NCBI GenBank assembly: GCA_025355855.1
Contig: JANXYU010000010.1
Location: forward strand, 1 to 64,000
DNA: 64,000 nt
DNA from: Actinomycetota bacterium
GTDB taxonomy: Bacteria; Actinomycetota; JAHEXW01
Direction: 5' to 3'
The translations under genes were made by a program, and so were the position numbers. Shown in pieces: positions 27,699-37,458 of this stretch. Numbering within the stretch: the first letter of the stretch is position 1; every line of letters begins with the position of its first letter. The notes under the pieces were generated by a model. The model made no database searches, was not told the DNA's origin, and saw only the letters and a list, made by a program, of their open reading frames with translations.

Positions 27699-29699
27699 AT
27701 GTTAAAGAGAATCTTTAGTACGACAGCGTTCATACTTTTCGTCTTCTTGCTGGCCGCATTCGGAAGCTGGCCGGCTTTGGCTGCCGACAGCTACACAGTT
27801 AACAGCAGCCTCCGCTTTAACCCGCATGTTTCCGGCGCGCAATTGGACGCGTATATCGCCGGCGTCTACCCCGACAGCCCTCTGGTGGGCTTAGGCCAGA
27901 CATGGGTAAAAGTCGGCGCCAAGTACAACATCGATCCTGTCTATTTAATGTCTCACGGCATCCTGGAATCAGGCTGGGGGTTTAGCTGGCTATCCGCCAA
28001 CAAGTTCAACATTTACGGCTGGAACGCGTATGATAGGGACCCAGAAGGAATGGCTTCCCCGTATACGTCCTACGCGCAATGTATTGAAGCGGTGGCTTCC
28101 AACATAAACAGCATGTATCTAACTCCCGCTGGAGACTACTATACCGCTCTAGGGCCGACGCTGCGCGGCATGAACACTCACTACGCGACGAGCAAGACTT
28201 GGGCTGCCAGCATCGCGGAGCTAATGAACGACTTTGCCGCGACAGTTCCCGGTTATGTGTTTCCGCCGCCGTTTCGAGAATATGACGCCAGCTACGCGGC
28301 AGTCGACGTTCCAAATACCATCCAACCGGGCACGACGCACGACTTTATCGTCAAAGTGACGAATTCCGGCGACGCCGCTTGGCCCGCTCACGGGACGTGG
28401 CGGTTAAACTACTCTGTGGCGGATTCCGCCGGGAACACATTCTCAGGCGGTTCCATCGACATGCCGGCGGAAGTACGCAGCGGAACGTCGATTCTTCTGG
28501 ATGTGCAACTGCAAGGGCCGCCGACGCCCGGACTCTACAAAGCCGTGTTTGATATAGCCAGAACAGGTGCGACCGCTTATTCAGCTATCGGTATCGCGCC
28601 GCTCTCGCTTTCCTTTACCGCCGTTAGTTCCAACCCATATTACCAGGCCGCCTTTAACCTCGCTCAACCGATGGCCGACACCGTTTACAGTGGCACCTCT
28701 TTGGACACCTATGCCGTGATCTCCAACCTTAGCCCCTCCACGTGGCCGGCCGATTTAACGACCTGTGGCTACCAATGGATCGACGCCGATACCGGGCAAA
28801 TCATCGCCGTTAACGCGCTGGCGGGACGACCGTCTTATTATGTATTTCCGGGCAATACCGCCCAAGTGCCCGTAAAGATCAACGTTCCCGAGCGGCCGGG
28901 CCGCTACATCTTCAAATCGGGGCTGGTCGATAACGGCCTAGCCTGGTTTACCTCCAACGGATCGCCCGGTCTGACCTCTTTGGTAACCGTCGTTCGTGAT
29001 TTCGCCGTCCGCTATCGCCTGATCGGCGAGCTAGGACCGCTCTGGGCCGCGACGCCTAAAGGGATCAATATCGAACTTACCAACACGTCTCGCATGACTT
29101 GGAACGCGCACGGCGCCGTTCGCCTAGCTTACAGCTTTAGCGACGGCGGCGGCCATGAAGGCTATTCGACGCCGCTCTCGCTGCCGCGCGACGTTAAACC
29201 GGGCGAGACAATAGTCCTGCCCGTTACGCTTTCCACCCCGATTACGGCGGGCGCCCGAACGTTATCGTTTGATCTTTTCTATAACGGCGTCGGGTGGTTT
29301 TCGCAAGCCGGGGCTGCGGCCGGACAATTCGCGGCCGAGCCGCGTTGGGACATGCAGGTAAGCTACGGCGAGGTTGAAACAGGCACGGTTTCAACAGGCC
29401 GCTACACTTCCGTCCGCCTAAAGGTAACCAACACGTCGCGGATGACTTGGCCGGGCGGAGGCCGCCTGCGAGCCGGATACAGGCTCGGCTACAAACCGGG
29501 ATACGAAGGCTTTGTCGAGGCGGCTCCGGTTCTTACGCCCGTAGCGCCGGGGCAAACCACCGTGATTGAGTTTTCCATTTCTGATCCTGCGCGAAACGGC
29601 GTATACAACGCTTCTTTTGACCTCCACCTTGATGACGCCGGTTGGTTCTCGCAATTTGGCAACACGACTCCCTCGCATATGCTTATTACCGGTTCATAG
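27699..29699 (+). CDS. Secreted glucosaminidase-domain protein with repeated Ig-like domains
   Basis: Signal peptide; YNIDPVYLMSHGILESGWGFSWLSANKFNIYGWNAYD (glucosaminidase-like); several beta-rich repeats (LTNTSRMTWNAHGAVRLAYSF / VTNTSRMTWPGGGRLRAGYRL). Confidence 0.85.
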   Translation: MLKRIFSTTAFILFVFLLAAFGSWPALAADSYTVNSSLRFNPHVSGAQLDAYIAGVYPDSPLVGLGQTWVKVGAKYNIDPVYLMSHGILESGWGFSWLSANKFNIYGWNAYDRDPEGMASPYTSYAQCIEAVASNINSMYLTPAGDYYTALGPTLRGMNTHYATSKTWAASIAELMNDFAATVPGYVFPPPFREYDASYAAVDVPNTIQPGTTHDFIVKVTNSGDAAWPAHGTWRLNYSVADSAGNTFSGGSIDMPAEVRSGTSILLDVQLQGPPTPGLYKAVFDIARTGATAYSAIGIAPLSLSFTAVSSNPYYQAAFNLAQPMADTVYSGTSLDTYAVISNLSPSTWPADLTTCGYQWIDADTGQIIAVNALAGRPSYYVFPGNTAQVPVKINVPERPGRYIFKSGLVDNGLAWFTSNGSPGLTSLVTVVRDFAVRYRLIGELGPLWAATPKGINIELTNTSRMTWNAHGAVRLAYSFSDGGGHEGYSTPLSLPRDVKPGETIVLPVTLSTPITAGARTLSFDLFYNGVGWFSQAGAAAGQFAAEPRWDMQVSYGEVETGTVSTGRYTSVRLKVTNTSRMTWPGGGRLRAGYRLGYKPGYEGFVEAAPVLTPVAPGQTTVIEFSISDPARNGVYNASFDLHLDDAGWFSQFGNTTPSHMLITGS

Positions 29700-29726
29700 A
29701 AGCCCGTAATCTGCTATTCTTTAATT

Positions 29727-31139
29727 ATGAAACGTAACTCATTCCTTCTGGCCGGACTGCTTTCGGCCAGTCTGTTCATTGTCAGCGGTTGCAGCCTCCT
29801 ACGGTCCTCGTCTTTGTCTGACGCGCAAGCACTGCGGGGCGGCATTAAGCTCGCGCGGTCAGACCGCGTCCTGGTTATAGCGCCTCATCCGGACGATGAA
29901 TCACTTAGTTCAGCCGGCATCATACAAATCGCGCTGGCCCATAGTGTGTCCGTCAAGGTCGTGGTAATGACGTCGGGTGACGGATACAAACGGGCTTGCC
30001 AAACAGCGTTTAACGTCGCCGATCCCTCCTATGCCGACTACCGACGACTGGGCAATCTCAGACACCTGGAGAGCGTGACAGGGATGAGCCGTCTGGGGTT
30101 GAACCGTAAAGACCTGATATTTCTGGGCTATCCGGACGGCGGAACAGATGCCCTGTTCACTAAGGATTGGGACTATAACCATCTTCATCTGGGAGCGAAT
30201 GGCGCGCGCCGGTCACCTTATCTGTTCGCCTTTGAGCGCAATGCGCCCTATTGCGGCGCTAACGTCACCAAGAATCTGACATCGATAATAGAGGAGTTCC
30301 GGCCCACGGTCATAGTCTACCCGGGCGCCGAAGACGTCAATCACGATCATTGGGCGACTAACGCTTTTGTCGAATATACTCTGACAGAGATGCGATACCG
30401 GTGTCGAAATTTGACGTATCTGGTCCACCGAGGCAGGGCGTGGCCCTCACCGACGCACTACGCGCCGTCCGACAGGCTAATGCCTCCGAGACAGTTGACT
30501 GACGTTGGAGCGCACTGGTTTACGGTACCCCTGTCTGATCGCCAGGAACACGGCAAGATGGCCGCCGTCGCGTCCTATAAAAGTCAGTTGCGCTTGACCC
30601 CGGCATATCTGGACGCGTTTGTCCGCAGAAACGAGCTGTTCGCCGTTTATCCCGATATTACGGTCGGGCCGAGCCCCGGTGACCCCGCCCTCTTTAATGG
30701 TACCGTCACGGCCGGCCGGGTCCTCCTCGATCCTAGCAACGATACTTTCGCCAACGACTTGTCAGGTTACGGGGATCTCTTGGGAGTTTCTTTTGCCTAT
30801 GACAATGACAAGGTCTGGTTCACGATTAACACAGCCGACGGCATGAGCCCCGGGGTTATCTATGCCTACCACCTAAGGATATTCAACAGAGACAAAACAG
30901 TGAGCCGCGTTGACGCGCAGGTGCTGGACGGAAAGGTCACCTATCCACGCTTCGCCGCTAACACCCTGAATCTCAAATATACGACCCGGTTGCGCCAGAA
31001 AAGCACTCGAATGGTTCTGGAGCTGCCCGGGAAGATTGTCAATGATGCCGATTACGCGATGCTAAGTGCTGACACGTATACCAAAATGGAAAGCAAGTGG
31101 ATCGACCGGACCGGCTGGCGCCGGCTGGTCTTGCATTAG
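29727..31139 (+). CDS. PIG-L family deacetylase, lipoprotein
   Basis: LIVSGCSLL-type lipobox; VIAPHPDDESLSSAGII and VNHDHWATN motifs. Confidence 0.9.
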   Translation: MKRNSFLLAGLLSASLFIVSGCSLLRSSSLSDAQALRGGIKLARSDRVLVIAPHPDDESLSSAGIIQIALAHSVSVKVVVMTSGDGYKRACQTAFNVADPSYADYRRLGNLRHLESVTGMSRLGLNRKDLIFLGYPDGGTDALFTKDWDYNHLHLGANGARRSPYLFAFERNAPYCGANVTKNLTSIIEEFRPTVIVYPGAEDVNHDHWATNAFVEYTLTEMRYRCRNLTYLVHRGRAWPSPTHYAPSDRLMPPRQLTDVGAHWFTVPLSDRQEHGKMAAVASYKSQLRLTPAYLDAFVRRNELFAVYPDITVGPSPGDPALFNGTVTAGRVLLDPSNDTFANDLSGYGDLLGVSFAYDNDKVWFTINTADGMSPGVIYAYHLRIFNRDKTVSRVDAQVLDGKVTYPRFAANTLNLKYTTRLRQKSTRMVLELPGKIVNDADYAMLSADTYTKMESKWIDRTGWRRLVLH

Positions 31140-31732
31140 GTTTTGGTCTTGCCGTTTGGTTTACTGAGCGCGGCCGCGAACAATTCTGCGCATGTTTCCA
31201 CGTAAACCGAACGGTCCTTCGCCCCCCGCTCATCATGCTCGAAGACGTACGCGGCCAACACATATTGGAACAACATATTATAAAAGACCTCGCTGAGGCG
31301 ATCGAAATTCGCTTTAGCCACGACCCCGTCCTCAAACATTTTGAGAAAATATTCGTTGACGTTAGACGCCATGTGCACGGGGATAAGGGCGACTAAACGG
31401 GCCAGCTCCGGGGTGCGCGGCAACTCGATTATCGACATTCTAATATACGGCAATTGTTCCAGCGCGGCGTCTAGGTAGCGGTTGGCGATTCCCGTAAGGT
31501 CTTTCTTTACGTCACCGGTTACGTGATCGCTAAGCGCCTTGGGCATTATGGACGGCGGAGTGAATCGCTGCAGACTCTCCTCAAACAGGTTTTCCTTGTT
31601 CCCGAAATGGCGAAACAGCGTCACTTCGTTGCAGCCGGCCTTTTCGGCGATTTCCTTAGTTGTCGCGCCCGTGTAACCTTTGTCGCTGAATATCTCCATC
31701 GCGGCGTGGACGATCGCCTCTCTGACACTCAA
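31136..31732 (-). CDS. TetR family transcriptional regulator
   Basis: AAMEIFSDKGYTGATTKEIAEKAGCNEVTLFRHFGNKENLF HTH. Confidence 0.92.
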   Translation of the reverse strand: MSVREAIVHAAMEIFSDKGYTGATTKEIAEKAGCNEVTLFRHFGNKENLFEESLQRFTPPSIMPKALSDHVTGDVKKDLTGIANRYLDAALEQLPYIRMSIIELPRTPELARLVALIPVHMASNVNEYFLKMFEDGVVAKANFDRLSEVFYNMLFQYVLAAYVFEHDERGAKDRSVYVETCAELFAAALSKPNGKTKT

Positions 31733-31777
31733 TCTTGAAATCTCCTTGTCTTTAAACAGAGGTTGTTAGACTTAAAT

Positions 31778-31793
31778 GCAAGTGTTCACTTGC
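31778..31793. promoter_or_regulatory. Candidate TetR-family operator
   Basis: GCAAGTG-TT-CACTTGC inverted repeat 46 nt upstream of the tetR-like gene. Confidence 0.6.
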
Positions 31794-31855
31794 TTATTAT
31801 ATCGACCCGTCGACCGGTTGGCTATAGGTAGCTTCTAGCACGCGTTTGGGCCGGT

Positions 31856-32152
31856 CTATTTCGGTTGAGTTTTGGCCAGGTATCCCGCGATGGCGGCCTG
31901 GTCCGCGTCGGTAAACTGCGCTCCGTGAGTGCGCATGCGATTCGTCAAGGTTATCCAGCCGGCGAAGTCGTCTTTATGACTGTGAACCTTGCTGAGCGGG
32001 TGGCAACGCGTGCAGACATCGGGCACCAGCTGCGCGCCGCGGGCGATTTGCTCGGCCGTAGGCGCCGCCCAGCACCCGACAATAACTAAAGCGATGGCGT
32101 GGGACACGAAAAATACTGCTATCGCTTTTGTTTTACTGTTTCTTACGGCCAT
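31856..32152 (-). CDS. Small membrane-anchored monoheme c-type cytochrome-like protein
   Basis: N-terminal hydrophobic anchor, PDVCTRCHPLSKVHSHKDDF (CXXCH), FTDADQAAIAGYLAKTQ. Confidence 0.8.
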   Translation of the reverse strand: MAVRNSKTKAIAVFFVSHAIALVIVGCWAAPTAEQIARGAQLVPDVCTRCHPLSKVHSHKDDFAGWITLTNRMRTHGAQFTDADQAAIAGYLAKTQPK

Positions 32153-32184
32153 GTCGTTTTTGTACTCCTTATAACCTTCGTACT

Positions 32185-32934
32185 CTAAAGAGGTTTATAT
32201 GCTTTGTGTATCGCCACGGACCCCAGGCCTAGCTTGCGGTAGGTGACGTTTTTCCAGCCAGATGATTCGATGAATTCAGCAAATTCTCGAGCGCCTGGGA
32301 ACGCTCTGATGGAGCGGCCGAGGTATTGGTAAGCTTGAGGGTCGGCCCCCAGCAAACGGGCAATCAACGGCACGATATACAGCATATATAAGTAGTACCC
32401 GGATTTCAAAACCGCCGGAGGCTGGCTTACTTCCAGACACACAAACATCCCACCCGGTTTCGTGACCCGCAAGAAATCTCGCAGGGCTTTCTTGCGATCT
32501 TGAATATTGCGAAAACCGAACCCGATAGTAACTACGTCGAACACCTCGTCCTCGAAAGGAAGATGCATTGCGTCGCCTTCAATAAGGTCGACATACTCGC
32601 TTAACCCAAGAGCTTTGACTTTCTGTTGCCCCAGAGCAACGGCGGCTCGCGAAAAGTCAACGCCGTTAACGTGGGCTTGGCCGTGCTTCATACGGGCCAG
32701 CTCAATGGCCAGATCACCGGTACCGGTGCAGACATCTAGTATCTGGTCCGCTTCGACCGACCGGGTCGCGCGCGCCACGCGGCGCCGCCATCCGACGTCA
32801 AGACCTAGACTTACGATCCGGTTCAAGCGGTCGTAACCCGGGGCGATGGTGTTAAATAGTCGCTGGACATCCTCGGGAGCCCGCTTATTGTGATCGTATC
32901 CCGGCGGTCCGGCGGCTGTCTTACCCTCCGTCAA
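32185..32934 (-). CDS. menG: Demethylmenaquinone methyltransferase
   Basis: VQRLFNTIAPGYDRLNRIVSLGLDVGWRRR; DVCTGTGDLA; UbiE/MenG family. Confidence 0.94.
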   Translation of the reverse strand: MTEGKTAAGPPGYDHNKRAPEDVQRLFNTIAPGYDRLNRIVSLGLDVGWRRRVARATRSVEADQILDVCTGTGDLAIELARMKHGQAHVNGVDFSRAAVALGQQKVKALGLSEYVDLIEGDAMHLPFEDEVFDVVTIGFGFRNIQDRKKALRDFLRVTKPGGMFVCLEVSQPPAVLKSGYYLYMLYIVPLIARLLGADPQAYQYLGRSIRAFPGAREFAEFIESSGWKNVTYRKLGLGSVAIHKAYKPL

Positions 32935-32949
32935 GTTTGTCTCCTTTTG

Positions 32950-33549
32950 TTATAACCCGTATTTAAAAATCCCTCGCAGGCCTACCGCGGCTCGCGCCAA
33001 TGAGTAACTGAAGGATTTCCCGCGCACCGGCGCGGTCTCATTCAACACCCAACCTAGTAGGATCCCCTGAGCCGCGCCGAAAATAACCATTTTTGCCACT
33101 TTGGTATCAAGATCACGGCGGTACAAACCTTGCGCCTGGCCGTCCTTGAGGATATCTTCAATCATATCGATAAAGTCCATGACCCGGTTGACCGTGTAGT
33201 TGTTTAGAAACATCGAACTCTGCTTCACATCAACGAGAAATATCTCCGCCAGCTCCCGGTCCTTCTTAAAGAGTTTAATGACTGTCGAGAACATAACTTT
33301 CAGCTTATCGTTCGGATCCGGCAGTCGACGAACCTTGATTCTCAATTCGTCGATCATCCCGCCCCATTTCTCGTCGAACAAGGCCAAGAGCATTTCCTCT
33401 TTGCTGCCAAAATAGTTATACAGAGTGCCTTCGGCCACGCCGGCTTGCGCCGCGATGTCACTGACACGAGTCGCGGAGTAACCGTTCTTAACAAACGTCT
33501 TAAGAGCGGCGTCCAGAATGATTTGGCGATTGTGCTTTTGTCGCGCCAC
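32950..33549 (-). CDS. TetR family transcriptional regulator
   Basis: AALKTFVKNGYSATRVSDIAAQAGVAEGTLYNYFGSKEEML HTH; start set at GTG after the coaBC stop. Confidence 0.92.
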   Translation of the reverse strand: MARQKHNRQIILDAALKTFVKNGYSATRVSDIAAQAGVAEGTLYNYFGSKEEMLLALFDEKWGGMIDELRIKVRRLPDPNDKLKVMFSTVIKLFKKDRELAEIFLVDVKQSSMFLNNYTVNRVMDFIDMIEDILKDGQAQGLYRRDLDTKVAKMVIFGAAQGILLGWVLNETAPVRGKSFSYSLARAAVGLRGIFKYGL

Positions 33550-33550
33550 G

Positions 33551-34732
33551 CTACCCCTTCGGGGTGAACTCGTCAAAAATTAAGGCTGCCAGCGCCGGTT
33601 TACTTAACCGGGCCGTGTCTTCTACCCTGCCGTCCGCGGTGAGAATGGTCGCTTGATTGAAGTCCGAGCCGAGGCCGATATCGCTCCGAGATATGTCATT
33701 GGCGACAATCACATCAATCTTTTTGTTCTCAAGCTTAACTTGAGCGTTATGAATAAGGTCGGATGACTCGGCACTGAATCCGATTAGCCATTGATGCTTC
33801 TTCTTCGCGCCCAATTCGGCTAATATGTCCGGAGTTGCTTCCAATTTTAACGTCGCTAGCTGGCCTTTCTTAATCTTCCCACTGGCTGCCTCAGTGGCTC
33901 TGAGGTCGGCCACAGCCGCCGCCATGACTACGATATCGGCCTTTGGATATCGCTTAACAACCGCCGCCCTCATCTCTTCAGCCGAGACAACTTTAACGAA
34001 ATCGACATCGGCTGGCCGTAGCAATTCGGTGGGAGCTGAAATCAACGTCACCTTCGCTCCCCGGGCAGCCGCGGCTGCCGCCAGCGCGTAACCCATTTTT
34101 CCTGAACTTCTGTTTCCTAGGTACCTGACGATATCTATCTTCTCCTGAGTACCGCCGGCGGTTATTATCACGCGCTTGTTCTGCAACGTCTGTTTGCCTT
34201 TGATCATCGTCAGCGCGGTATCGATTATGTCGCCTTCCTCGGCCATCCGCCCTTCCCCGTAACCTTCCGCCAACGGGCCTTCCGCCGGCCCTATGGTCCT
34301 GATTGCTCTTTCTTTGACCAGACGCACATTGTCTTGGGTGGCCTGATTCTGCCACATCCGAGTGTTCATCGCCGGTGCCAGCAGAACCGGGCATCCGGCG
34401 GCCAACACAGTCGCCGCCAACGCGTCGTTGGCCAGACCCGCGGCCATTCTTGCGATGAAGTCGGCGCTAGCCGGGGCCACAATAATTAGGTGCGCGCTGT
34501 TAGTAGCGCTAATGTGGTAAATGGGTTCGTCGGAAGAGTCGAAAAGTGTGGTTATTACGCGTTGGCCGGTTACGGCCGCGAACGTGAGCGGAGTGACAAA
34601 TTCAGTGGCTGCTTTGGTCATGACCACTTGCACGTTGGCGCCTTGCTCCACCAAACGGCGGGCGATGCCAACCGACTTATACGCGGCTATGCCCCCGGTA
34701 ACACCGAGGATGATGTTTTTGTCGCGCCACAC
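33551..34732 (-). CDS. coaBC: Bifunctional phosphopantothenoylcysteine decarboxylase/phosphopantothenate-cysteine ligase
   Basis: ILGVTGGIAAYKS, APAMNTRMWQNQATQDN, TAGGTQEKIDIVRYLGNRSSGKMG motifs. Confidence 0.96.
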   Translation of the reverse strand: MWRDKNIILGVTGGIAAYKSVGIARRLVEQGANVQVVMTKAATEFVTPLTFAAVTGQRVITTLFDSSDEPIYHISATNSAHLIIVAPASADFIARMAAGLANDALAATVLAAGCPVLLAPAMNTRMWQNQATQDNVRLVKERAIRTIGPAEGPLAEGYGEGRMAEEGDIIDTALTMIKGKQTLQNKRVIITAGGTQEKIDIVRYLGNRSSGKMGYALAAAAAARGAKVTLISAPTELLRPADVDFVKVVSAEEMRAAVVKRYPKADIVVMAAAVADLRATEAASGKIKKGQLATLKLEATPDILAELGAKKKHQWLIGFSAESSDLIHNAQVKLENKKIDVIVANDISRSDIGLGSDFNQATILTADGRVEDTARLSKPALAALIFDEFTPKG

Positions 34733-34755
34733 GAGAGCCTCCGTGACTGAAGAGA

Positions 34756-35172
34756 TCAGCCGGCGTCCGGGGTGTTTTCGGTCTCGCTTAGCTGGGCCTC
34801 GACGGCGGGTTCGACCGTTTCCTCCGGCTCGCCCTCGTCCTTGGTTACCTCAGGCGCCTTGACCGCCAGGATGGCGGCCGCTTCACTGGCGGCGCTGGTT
34901 TCGGCCATGGTCGTTATTTCCTCCGAAACAGGCTCGACATGAACGATGTCCACCTTGCCGTCCGCGATCTCATCCAACGCGATCATTAGAGGCTTCTTGA
35001 TCATGAGCTCACTGACAGGCGGCGGCACCGCATCGTCTTGGCTGGTCTCGCCCGGATTTCGGGCGTTTAGAAAATCGGTTATTTGCCGGGTTCGTTTCGA
35101 GGCTCCGACAACCAGAGCGAATTTACTTTCCGCTTTCTCTATGAGCTCGTCAATCCTCGTTTCTGTCATCAA
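34756..35172 (-). CDS. rpoZ: DNA-directed RNA polymerase omega subunit with acidic C-terminal extension
   Basis: RIDELIEKAESKFALVVGASKRTRQI and KKPLMIALDEIADGKV; downstream of gmk. Confidence 0.9.
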   Translation of the reverse strand: MMTETRIDELIEKAESKFALVVGASKRTRQITDFLNARNPGETSQDDAVPPPVSELMIKKPLMIALDEIADGKVDIVHVEPVSEEITTMAETSAASEAAAILAVKAPEVTKDEGEPEETVEPAVEAQLSETENTPDAG

Positions 35173-35189
35173 CGTCTCCTCGCGGTGCC

Positions 35190-35774
35190 CTAGCTCGTGT
35201 GGCTCTCTATGATCTGCTTCAGTTCCCCTGCCGCTTGCTCAATCTCCGTATTGACAATGGCGTAGTCATACTTGTCCATCTGAGCCATCTCGTCTTCGGC
35301 TGCTTCAATACGCCCGTTAATTTCGGCGTCACATTCCGTTGAGCGGCCGCGCAAGCGTTCTTCCAGTTCTTTGAACGAGGGAGGCGCAATGAATATTGTC
35401 ACGGCCTCCCCCATTTCATCTCTTATTGATTTAGCCCCTTGGATATCGATTGCCAGAATCAAGGATATTCCGTGAGCCAATTTCTCGCTGACAGCTGGCG
35501 CCGGCGTACCGTATCTGTTGCCGTGCACAACCGCCCACTCCAGAAACTCATTTGCCTTGATCCGTCTCTCGAACTCTTCGGCCGTGAGAAACCAGTAGTT
35601 GATCCCGTCACGTTCACCCGGTCGGGGCGGCCGCGTTGTCGCTGTGACCACTCTCTCCAGATTGGCCGGTCCGGGTAGGACTAAACCGACCAATGTGTCT
35701 TTGCCTACCCCGGACGGGCCAGAAATAACAAACAGCTTGCCTTTTTTTGGCACAAATACCTTGTTACTTAACAA
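35190..35774 (-). CDS. gmk: Guanylate kinase
   Basis: LFVISGPSGVGKDTL, TTRPPRPGERDGINYWFL motifs. Confidence 0.96.
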   Translation of the reverse strand: MLSNKVFVPKKGKLFVISGPSGVGKDTLVGLVLPGPANLERVVTATTRPPRPGERDGINYWFLTAEEFERRIKANEFLEWAVVHGNRYGTPAPAVSEKLAHGISLILAIDIQGAKSIRDEMGEAVTIFIAPPSFKELEERLRGRSTECDAEINGRIEAAEDEMAQMDKYDYAIVNTEIEQAAGELKQIIESHTS

Positions 35775-36075
35775 CCTTTTTCAAAAGGCCTTCGCTCTGA
35801 CGTACGCCTAGGCCCTGAACTCTTCTGGTCGGGCTGATGCCCAATTCCTCCAGAATAGCGGCCGCGCGCACTTTGCCGATACCCGGAAGTGACTCTAGGA
35901 CAGCGCTAACCTTCATACGACCGACGATCTTGTCGTCCGCCTTGTCTAAGCACTGCTTCAGGCTCATCGAGCCATTCTTCAGCTTAGCGCGCACTTCGGC
36001 CCGCTCGCGCCTGACCTGAAGCGCCTTTTGCAGCGCCGCTTGCCTGTCCGCAGTAGATAGATTCGGTAATGCCAT
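35764..36075 (-). CDS. mihF: Actinobacterial-type integration host factor (mIHF)
   Basis: MALPNLSTADRQAALQKALQVRRERAEVRAKLKNG...LPGIGKVRAAAILEELGISPTRRVQGLGVRQ. Confidence 0.93.
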   Translation of the reverse strand: MALPNLSTADRQAALQKALQVRRERAEVRAKLKNGSMSLKQCLDKADDKIVGRMKVSAVLESLPGIGKVRAAAILEELGISPTRRVQGLGVRQSEGLLKKVVK

Positions 36076-36166
36076 ACTACTCCCTCCTTGTGTGTGTGGA
36101 AATCCGATGACGGTGCTAATTATACTAACGCCCCTGTTCACAATGCAACCGCTTTTTATCACAATT

Positions 36167-36739
36167 TCAATTACGTCTGCTACCTGGGCTTTCTATGGCG
36201 TTTCCAACGGCGCAGAGCGGGCATTTCTTAGGTTCATATGCAATAGTCGCCACGGTGACCAGGGATTTCAAATCATGGTTGGCGACAGAGTCGAGGGCCC
36301 CGCGATTCATCAAGCACGCCGCGCCAACAACCCCTCCGCCTGATCTCTCCACCAGCTCGATGACTTCGGCGACCGATCCGCCCGTCGTGACAACGTCTTC
36401 CACAACCAAAACTCGCGCGCCTGGGTTGACGCAAAAACCGCGCCGAAACGTCATCGCGCCCTGGGCTCTCTCCGCCCAGATAAATCGGGTGTCCAGCGCA
36501 AGCGCGGTCGCGAACCCCAAGACGATGCCCCCCAACGCCGGGCTCACGACAAGGTCCACAGGCTGGCCGTCGTAGAGTCTCGCGATCTCGTCGCCCATTC
36601 TTTGTGTGAGGCGAGGACTCTCTAGCGCGGCGGCGCACTGGTAATAGGTGTCCGCGTGCAATCCGCTCGTCAGTTGGAAGTGACCTTTCTTAATGGCACC
36701 CGCGTCGTGCAGGATTTCGAGGATTTCCTCTTCGTTCAT
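36167..36739 (-). CDS. pyrE: Orotate phosphoribosyltransferase
   Basis: MNEEEILEILHDAGAIKKGHFQLTSGLHADTYYQCA; VLVVEDVVTTGGS PRPP motif; start trimmed from the ORF. Confidence 0.95.
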   Translation of the reverse strand: MNEEEILEILHDAGAIKKGHFQLTSGLHADTYYQCAAALESPRLTQRMGDEIARLYDGQPVDLVVSPALGGIVLGFATALALDTRFIWAERAQGAMTFRRGFCVNPGARVLVVEDVVTTGGSVAEVIELVERSGGGVVGAACLMNRGALDSVANHDLKSLVTVATIAYEPKKCPLCAVGNAIESPGSRRN

Positions 36740-37458
36740 GTCTTCTCCTTTAAATCCATGTCTTGCAGAATTGCCGTGGCGGCCTGCTTCGGATCCGCAG
36801 CCGCCGTAATAGGCCGGCCCACGACAAGAAAATCGGCGCCTTGCGACCGCGCGAAGCGGGGCGTTGCGACGCGTTTCTGATCGTCTCTGCCGCTGCCGGA
36901 CGGACGGATCCCGGGCACGACCGTCAAGAAATCGTCGCCGCAGGCTGTCTTGACGCTGGCGCACTCTAACGCCGAACAAACGACCCCGTCCAGTCCCGCC
37001 TCGCGAGCCGCCGCCGCCAGTAAAGGTACCGTTTTGCCCGTGCCCGCTAACCCGATCCTTGTCAGCCAAGTGTCGTCCAAGCTGGTCAAGATGGTTACGC
37101 CGACAATCAAAGGCACTGTGACTCCCTGCCGCTCAGCTTCTTCCCGGGCCGCTTTTTTGGCGGCTGCCATCATCTCCGGGCCGCCTAACGTATGGACAGT
37201 CATCATGAAAACACCCAAGCGGGTCATCGCGCGCACCGCGCCGGCCACTTGCTCGGGAATGTCAAACAGTTTCAAATCAAGAAAAACACGCAAGTTAAGT
37301 TTGGCCAGCGCCTGGACGACCATCGGGCCGCTCGTATTAAACGCGGTCGATCCGATCTTTACGGTCGCCGCGAACTCACGCATCGCGTTGGCGGTGCGCA
37401 TCACACCGGCCAACCCGGGCTGATCGATGGCAATAATCAATCTGTCATTGGCTTTCAT
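36736..37458 (-). CDS. pyrF: Orotidine 5'-phosphate decarboxylase
   Basis: LIIAIDQPG, VFLDLKLFDIPEQVAGAVRA motifs. Confidence 0.95.
   Translation of the reverse strand: MKANDRLIIAIDQPGLAGVMRTANAMREFAATVKIGSTAFNTSGPMVVQALAKLNLRVFLDLKLFDIPEQVAGAVRAMTRLGVFMMTVHTLGGPEMMAAAKKAAREEAERQGVTVPLIVGVTILTSLDDTWLTRIGLAGTGKTVPLLAAAAREAGLDGVVCSALECASVKTACGDDFLTVVPGIRPSGSGRDDQKRVATPRFARSQGADFLVVGRPITAAADPKQAATAILQDMDLKEKT

Noticed and set aside
36740-37069. N-terminal extension of the pyrE ORF (Gly/Arg-rich)
   Set aside because: Lies inside pyrF out of frame; pyrE clearly starts at MNEEEILEIL (36739).
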